This document shows positions 57,514 to 64,000 of a stretch of 64,000 nucleotides of DNA, one piece after another. The notes beneath the pieces were generated by a model. That model did no database searches and was not told the origin of the DNA. It saw nothing but the letters and a program-made list of their open reading frames with translations. The stretch is from Akebia trifoliata (lineage: Eukaryota > Streptophyta > Magnoliopsida > Ranunculales > Lardizabalaceae): NCBI GenBank assembly GCA_017979445.1, contig CM030714.1:40640326-40704325 (forward strand), read 5' to 3'. Position 1 is the first letter of the stretch. Every line of letters starts with the position of its first letter. The position numbers and the translations under genes are program-made.

Positions 57514-57783
57514 TTGTAGATAAAAAAGAGACAGCTAGGCAAGGCAAGAGGTGAGTAGTAAGAGTGAAGCGTTATTTAAGGTTATTGGGAGGCTGAGAGA
57601 AATCTCTGTGAAATCCCCACATTTCTCTTTTATCCTTCAAGGTTTCTTCTCTTTTCTTCTCTTCTTCTCCTCTTTGTTAGAAACCCATAGAGATTGAGAG
57701 AGAGAGAGAGAGAGGGAGAGAGAGAGAGAGAGAGAGGGAGGGAGGGAGAGAGAGAGGGATCTTTTCAACAGTTACAAAGAGAG
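57478..57783 (+). promoter_or_regulatory. PMT21-like gene: core promoter and 5' UTR exon
   Basis: A (GA)16 tract at 57480-57511 precedes a TATA-like TATTTAAG (57573-57580). CT-rich initiator-type sequence (57615-57675) and a second, impure GA tract (57693-57758) follow. GAGAG followed by GTACGTC at 57784 fits a 5' splice site; together with the TTTGCAG acceptor at 59199 it defines a 1416-bp intron in the leader, joined to the 22-bp untranslated stretch 59200-59221. Inferred from sequence; the start of transcription is not certain. Confidence 0.55.
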
Positions 57784-59221
57784 GTACGTCTTTCTCTGTC
57801 TATCTTCTATTTGTTCTACTTTTGTTCTCTGTCTCATCTGGTGTTCAGATCTTTGTTTGGTAGCATTTACTTCATCAAATGGGTCCATTTGATGATGGGT
57901 TTTCTTTTGCAGAGTAGTAGACTTCATTCATGGAAATGGGTCTCTCTCTCTCTTTCTCTAATTTCACCAAATGTGAAATTTTGTTATGATTTGCAATTTC
58001 TCAATTGGAGCCTAGTCACTCTCTTCTTTTTTTATTCTCCTTCATCTTTTAACTTTTATTTTGGTTTTATTTTCATTTTTTTTATTTTTATATTTCAGAA
58101 AACAGGCTAATTCCCCTGTTTTCTTTGTGCTTTTTAGATTTTAATTTTTTTAGATAGATGAGATTTAACAAAAATGGGTTTGGGAAAACTGTGGAATGAA
58201 TCATGGGTGGGTAGGAACTTTTCTTCTATGTCAAGGAAAGAATAAATTATTTGTGTACTTTTTTTTTCTTTACTGTTGACTTTTCATGTTTGGTGAGAGT
58301 TCTTTTTTGACTTAGTGGAGGATGAGTGGAGATGAACCTTGTGTGAGCTACTAATTTTCCTCTAATTAGGTCCAAATCTTGGAGAAAAAAATGAAAAAAA
58401 AAAAGACAAAGTATTGCATGTCATCAATAATTATTAGATCTTGAATCCAATGTTTTGATTTTTGACCACTAGATCTGGTTTGATCCACTTGTTCCTGAAT
58501 TTCATCAATTGGGTTAATTTCATTTTACAAGTTCTTTTCTATAAATTCGTGTTTCAATCGGTTCATTGAAGCAAATATCATAGTTGTATTGTTTCTGGGT
58601 GATCCCTTACTTGTGGTGAGTGCCTTTTCTCACTTTGCTTTTCTAGTTCTTGTTTAGATTTGGAGAAAAGAGATACTAATGTAGTATAGAAAAGAAGTAT
58701 GTTTGGATCTATTCGATCTTTGGGTTTGAATTATAAGCTTTTCTTCTATATGTGTAGTTTATATGAATTTTGTTCAAAGCAAGACTAAATCTTAATCCTT
58801 TAAGATGGTGATGTTAGATTACTCACATCTTGAGTGGGGCTTTTGGTTTGGATTGCTTGTCCCAAGCCCAGACTGATCTCTTCGTGTGAAATCTCATTTA
58901 TTGATTTAAAAATTTTAATTTCTAGATAGGATTCGTGTCGCTAACCTCTAAGTAGCAGCTGTAAGTCTATGGTGATTATGACTGGAGATGCTAGGAAATT
59001 AATTAAATTAAATTTTTTATTTTTACATGTTTGAGGAAACAGGATTCGTTTGGCCGATCCCAAATCTTAGCGATAAGGCTTTGTTGTTCTTGTTTTTGTT
59101 GTTGTCGTTGTATGTTTCGAGATGGAACCATCAGCTTTTTTCAATGACTGTGTTTTGTGGATTGTTAAATGGCTTACAATTTGTCTTACTTCTTTGCAGG
59201 TATTTAGTTGTTTATTGAATC

Positions 59222-62200
59222 ATGAAGACCAAAGACGGCAAACCAATTTCCCATGCTGATAAAAGTTCCAGGATGGTCCCCATGACTATAATGTTTGTTG
59301 TATTATGTGGGTTTTCGTTCTATCTTGGTGGCATTTTTTGCTCTGAGAAGAATAGATTACTCATTAAGGATGTCGAAAGACCCGTTCAATCTTCTAAGGA
59401 AGTAACAACATCGTCTCTTCAAATTAAGCCCATTGCCTTTGCTGAGTGCAGCAGCGACTATCAAGATTACACTCCATGCACGGACCCAAGGGTAATTCCC
59501 TGACCACAGAAGTAAAAAATTTTAAGTGATTTTGCTTATATGAGACCGTGATTCATAGTATTGGTCGCTGATATTGGTACTATCCTTTTTCTTTTAATTG
59601 CAGAAATGGAAGAAGTATGGCCTCCATCGTCTTACTTTTATGGAACGTCATTGTCCTCCACTTTTCGAAAGAAAAGAATGCTTAGTACCCCCACCTGATG
59701 GTTACAAGCCACCAATCAGATGGCCTAAGAGCAGGGACGAAAGTTGGTACAGGTAATGTAACTTGCCTTATATATATATATATATATATATATAAGGGTT
59801 GGGTTCTGGTGACTCATGAGAAAACACATGATCCCAACCGTTTAGATACAAAATCCAACAATTGAGATTTATCCGTATCTTGTTAACACATATCTCGGAG
59901 ATACCTATGTCGAGGATAAATCTCAACCATTGGATTTTGTGTTTAAACGATTTGGATCATATATTTTTTTCATGAATCAAGGGAACCTGACCCTATATAT
60001 ATATATATATTGGGTCGGGATCGGTAGACTAATGGAAAGGGAACTCATATGTTCACTCACAATCCTGACCGTGTACATGTGAAATCCAAGGGATAGGATA
60101 CAAAAAAGTATCCTGAGAATATAGCATGAATCTCGAAGATAAATCCCGACATTTTGTGTGAACATATGAGTTTACTTGCATGAGTCTACGGATCCCAAAG
60201 CCTCTGCTGATTGTTTACTTTAATCCATTGGAGGAATTTCCATTATTCAAATCCCACTAAGTGTGATGTGTGATGCTTTCAGAAATGTGCCATATGATTG
60301 GATCAACAAGCAGAAATCTAATCAGAATTGGTTGAGGAAACAAGGGGAGAAATTCCTTTTTCCCGGAGGAGGTACTATGTTCCCCAAAGGAGTTGGTGCT
60401 TATGTTGATTTGATGCAAGATTTGATCCCTGAAATGCAAGATGGGACTGTTCGAACTGCTATTGATACAGGGTGTGGGGTGAGTCCTTTATCATCTCTTT
60501 AATCCATAGAATTGATACAGGATGTGAGCTTGCAATGTAAATCATCATATTCCATGGTATGCATTTCCGATACTTGCGGAGATAACATTAATGCCAAAAC
60601 AGCAGCGTGTGTATTCACCTGTTCTTTGACATTCTATTTACTATTCTAATATTTTTTAAGCATTTGTATCCATTTGGAAAGTGTGATATAGTTCTATTCA
60701 CATTGAGGATTCTACATTCTATCGGTGGTAGTTGTACATATGGTGCATGAACGAGGGAGTCAGACCAAAATGTTCAGATCATCAAAGCCCCAAGATACAA
60801 ACATCATCTTTGTATCTGTATTTTGCTTACCAAATTATCTTCTTGACTTAAAAAGGAGCAATCCACATTTTGAAAAAGCTAACAAGATCACAGACATGGG
60901 TGTCGGTGTAAGACACAAGTTTGGGATTTCTGACACCGACCTGTAATATTTCGGGCTCCTATGAGAAGCCCAACATATTTTACCTGTATTTGAGTTAGAA
61001 GTTTGTTTTAAGTAAAAACAAACATAAAATCATCCTCACTATGGGCTGATTTTATGTACATATGGGTTAGGTTCACCAGCCAACAAAAAAAACCAACGTT
61101 GGGAGCCAACGTTTTCTCTTATAGGGGTTAGAAGTTTTGGAATGGGCTGATTTTTGTTTTTTTGAGGATGATCTCCTCACCATAGAAATCATCCTCACAA
61201 AAAAATCAGGCCATTCTGAAACTTCTTACCCAATCAAAAGTGGTTTACAAGTTGAAGTATCGTGGACCATTAAAGTAGATTGCTAGATGCAATCGTGGCT
61301 GTGCTTGACTACTTTGGTTAGTGTATGAGGATGGATCACACCCAACCTCTTTCATAAGTCTTTTTTTTTTTTACATAGAATATCAAGTAATGGATGACAG
61401 TACCTTACGTACTAGAATATGTTAGTGTTTGAATGTGTCAATACATGTCCAACACAACAAAAATCCTAAAAATGCCATGTCTTTGTTACAAATGCAAATA
61501 AATTTAATTATTCATGGTTGCATGAGTTACATATGATTCTTCCTTCTTTCATTTTTTTTTTTAAATTCATGTTTATATGACCACATGACAGAATTATAGA
61601 ATGGTAGATTTGAATTCCTGAACGGTACAACATCCTTCCCACTTTTGCCTTTTGAGTACTAGAGACGTAGCTCATTTTTTTTTTCCAAGCTAGTTCTCTT
61701 TATTTACATTTAACAGGATGTGTTTATTTGCTTTATAGGTTGCTAGCTGGGGTGGTGATTTGTTAGACCGTGGAATTCTAACTGTTTCTCTTGCACCAAG
61801 AGATAATCATGAGGCTCAAGTTCAATTTGCACTTGAACGTGGCATTCCAGCAATCTTGGGTATCATTTCTACGCAGCGGCTTCCTTTCCCTTCAAATTCA
61901 TTCGATATGGCTCATTGCTCAAGATGCCTCATCCCCTGGACCGAATTCGGTATTTTCATCTCCCTTTAATTCTTCATAGTGTTTACTAATGCGGGCAATT
62001 CTAGTTTGTCATTTGTCTTTAGAGATAATAACTCAAATTTAGGTGAACACCATCGGGTCAGGTGGAACCCAACTAAGGGATCTGTTAAGTCAAAATGTGA
62101 CTTTATCAGATGGTTTATAACCTTGACCTATTGCATTCTTTTGGTCGCTCTGGCAACATTGGCGGATGGTTCAAAACAAGGGTCTGTGAAATGGATTTTC

Positions 62201-64000
62201 CTAATCATCTAAATGGGTCACTTGTGATCTCAGTGATCCATTTGGTGGGACTGATAGAAAATTTAGACCCATTCATGTCTTTGTTATTGGCATATCTCAT
62301 AGAGTATCCTTTCTTTTCTAGAGCTGCTATTGGCATCCCAACTTTTACTTAGTTCACCCCAATTAAAAATAAAGAAAATAAGTAAATGTTGGGATGCCAA
62401 TAGAAGCTCTCATTTTGTTTTTTATAGATTTCTATTTTTTGGGTTTAGGATTTACATGAACCTAATCATAATTGTAAACAATTACTGAAATTGTTTGAAT
62501 GAGTGTTATAATTTGAGCCAAACCATTGTAATGTTTGAAGTGTATGTTTTAATCTTTAATTGGGGTGTGATAAATAATTTAAGAAATTTGGGTGGGGGTG
62601 GGGGAGGGGTGTAAAATTTTCCGATCTGTGCGCCACTCACAATCAAAACTATGTTTTTTTCAGGTGGAATTTACCTCCTAGAAATACAACGTATACTACG
62701 CCCCGGAGGCTTCTGGGTCCTATCCGGCCCACCAGTAAACTATGAGAACCGATGGAGGGGCTGGAACACAACCGTGGAAGAACAGAAATCCGATTACGAT
62801 AAATTACAAGACTTGCTTACCTCAATGTGCTTCAAACTATACAACAAAAAGGACGATATTGCCGTTTGGCAGAAATCCTCGGACAATAGCTGTTACGATC
62901 AACTCACAAACCCAGACGCCTATCCTCCCAAGTGTGACGACGGTACCGAACCAGATGCAGCGTGGTACACTCCACTCCGCCCTTGCATTGTTGTTCCCAA
63001 CCCAAACCTTAAGAAATTAGGGTTGAAATCCGTGCCAAAGTGGCCCGAGCGACTACATGTTGCCCCCGAACGCATCTTTGCTGTTTATGGTGGGAGTGGC
63101 AGCACTTTCAAGCATGATGACAGTAAATGGAAGGTGCGGGTGAAGCACTACAAGAGCTTACTCTCGGCGATTGGGACTGATAAAATACGAAATGTGATGG
63201 ACATGAATACTGTTTACGGAGGCTTTGCTGCGTCAATTATCGATGATCCTCTTTGGGTCATGAATGTCGTATCTTCCTACGCTGCTAATACACTCCCTGT
63301 GGTCTATGACAGGGGATTGATCGGGACCTACCACGATTGGTAATTTCAATAATATTAGTGACCTTATATTCTAAAATTCACATATAACATTTTTGTACTA
63401 AGTATTAAATCAATTTGTAATCCTTTTTGTAGGTGTGAGGCGTTCTCGACTTATCCCCGAACATATGATCTCCTGCATCTTGATGGTCTCTTTACTGCCG
63501 AAAGCCATAGGTAAGTTTTCTCTTTCTAACCTAATTTTCTCCATTTTCTTCAGCGGAATAGTATAAATAAGCTATCTTTTCATTAGTGATGTAACGATAC
63601 TGTTTTTAGTAACTAATTGATCAAGATAACCTACAGAGATGATGCAAAAAAAACCCACAAATGAGGTTATGGGTGCACCATTTTTGTGGATTAGGAGTAT
63701 GTCGCCAAGGCTACCGAACCCATATGTCCTGAGCATACACATGAACGCACACACACACATCAATGCTTGTCAGCGGTAAGGACTACTAGCTTGACCATGA
63801 GCCATGATGTTGTTGGTTCTTCCAGGCTTGTATTCCTAGGCCGGGTTGAACTCATCTAGGAATTCTTGTCAATAGAGAGCCACTCATAGGTGGTTCTGAG
63901 CCAAGTAGGAACAACATTTAAAAAGATTACACAAACTACAGTAACTTAACATACTTAAAAGTTTGGCTGTGTTGCCATACTTCGCAATTGAGTTATGGTA
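59222..64000 (+). CDS. PMT21: Probable pectin-type methyltransferase, PMT21/ERD3-like (3' end outside window)
   Basis: Type II Golgi membrane protein of the plant PMT family (DUF248/Methyltransf_29), putative SAM-dependent methyltransferases linked to wall polysaccharides; the Arabidopsis relative is ERD3. Visible exons: 59222-59491, 59604-59752, 60283-60478, 61739-61949, 62664-63339, 63433-63510, all phase-consistent, giving 526 codons. A short cytosolic tail precedes one membrane segment (residues about 18-40, [13 protein letters not shown]). Conserved motifs: [67 protein letters not shown]-binding motif [19 protein letters not shown] (about 199-217); [56 protein letters not shown]. Exon 7 ends with GTAAGT at 63511; the last exon, expected to code roughly 70-75 residues, lies beyond 64000. 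The leader intron and GA-rich 5' UTR are described separately. Confidence 0.95.
59796..59993. mobile_element. GGG-N4-GTTC foldback element between two (TA)n tracts, PMT21 intron
   Basis: 198 bp with ends GGGTTGGGTTC and, inverted, GGGTCAGGTTC. The arms ACACATGATCCCAACCGTTT and AAACGATTTGGATCATATAT are inverts, then AAAATCCAACAATTGAGATT and its complement around GTTAACACATATCTCGG. (TA)n on both sides (59769-59793 and 59994-60010). It shares ends with the 6.8-9.1 kb elements but has a different core. Confidence 0.78.
60012..60196. mobile_element. GGG-ended foldback element, PMT21 intron, second of a pair
   Basis: 185 bp: GGGTCGGGATCGGTAGACTA at the left and, inverted at the right, GGGATCCGTAGACTCATGC. 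The arms AACTCATATGTTCACTCACA and TGTGTGAACATATGAGTT are inverts around ATCCTGACC/AAATCCCGAC. It shares the (TA)n at 59994-60010 with the previous element. Confidence 0.7.
61064..61270. mobile_element. Left part of a GGG-N4-GTTC element, PMT21 intron
   Basis: GGGTTAGGTTCACCAGCCAAC, the private arm CCAACGTTGGGAGCCAACG, then GGGGTTAGAAGTTTTGGAATG and the GCTGATTTTTG core with CTCCTCACCATAGAAATCAT. The right arm after GGTTTACAAGTTGAAG is lost. Confidence 0.65.
62321..62410. mobile_element. Family E foldback MITE, PMT21 intron
   Basis: GAGCTGCTATTGGCATCCCA with ACTTTTACTTA at the left and TAAATGTTGGGATGCCAATA, GAAGCTC at the right are near-perfect inverts. About 90 bp; the cleanest family E copy. 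Confidence 0.72.

Noticed and set aside
57694..58110. 138-codon frame starting in GA repeats
   Set aside because: It begins with Arg-Glu repeats from the microsatellite and continues into hydrophobic T-rich sequence across a likely leader intron; an artefact of composition.
1..64000. LTR retrotransposon, DNA-transposase gene, rRNA or organellar insert
   Set aside because: No reverse transcriptase, integrase or transposase frame of useful length, no paired long terminal repeats with TG...CA ends, and no rRNA or plastid-like sequence were recognised by eye.
63511..64000. Last exon of the PMT21-like gene within the window
   Set aside because: No frame in this stretch encodes the expected C-terminal motif (LRPSGY-type); it is intron sequence up to the window edge.

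Overview
This is nuclear DNA of a flowering plant. The evidence is spliced GT-AG genes with phase-conserved introns, four proteins with clear angiosperm-type sequence, a nuclear-type tRNA-Lys gene, AT-rich spacers with microsatellites, and a dense population of short foldback transposons (MITEs). Nothing bacterial, viral or organellar was seen. The species cannot be fixed from sequence alone. An intact CYCLOPS gene fits a host of arbuscular mycorrhizal fungi.

Genes from left to right: (1) an alternative oxidase of the AOX1 type on the minus strand (606-4544), four exons with the canonical 129/489/60 bp sizes for exons 2-4, 352 aa; the regulatory Cys-I is replaced by serine. (2) A four-exon plus-strand gene (16157-20384) for an unrecognised 481-aa coiled-coil protein with an N-terminal hydrophobic segment. 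(3) CYCLOPS/IPD3 (33500 or 33635 to 38673), the transcription factor phosphorylated by CCaMK in the common symbiosis pathway, eleven exons, with a probable GC-AG first intron. (4) A tRNA-Lys(CUU) gene on the minus strand (40357-40429). (5) A PMT21/ERD3-like Golgi methyltransferase (59222 to beyond the window), six coding exons visible and the last one outside. All exon junctions were checked by hand for phase. The genes look functionally unrelated neighbours; nothing suggests they act as a cluster.

Much of the identifiable repeat content between and inside the genes is small non-autonomous elements. Two groups stand out. One has ends of the form GGG-N4-GTTC, often sits in (TA)n tracts, and carries a conserved inner hairpin with variable arms (about 6.3-9.2 kb, 21-25 kb, 59.8-61.3 kb). 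The other comprises three families (called B, C and D here) that share a central AACCATAGATCTTT-like motif; families B and C show 9-10 bp target duplications typical of Mutator-like MITEs, and family B carries a CACGTGGC G-box in each terminal repeat. There are also two copies of a CATGGTTT-ended element with 8-bp target duplications (44400-44626 and 27325-27901, the second with a SINE-like pair inside), hAT-like elements (one, 32059-32758, contains a family B insertion and lies in the CYCLOPS upstream region), tRNA-derived SINE-like sequences and LINE 3' remnants.

Long stretches (10.4-16.1 kb, 20.4-33.5 kb, 38.7-57.5 kb) hold no convincing protein gene. Most short open frames there are chance frames or lie inside repeats.
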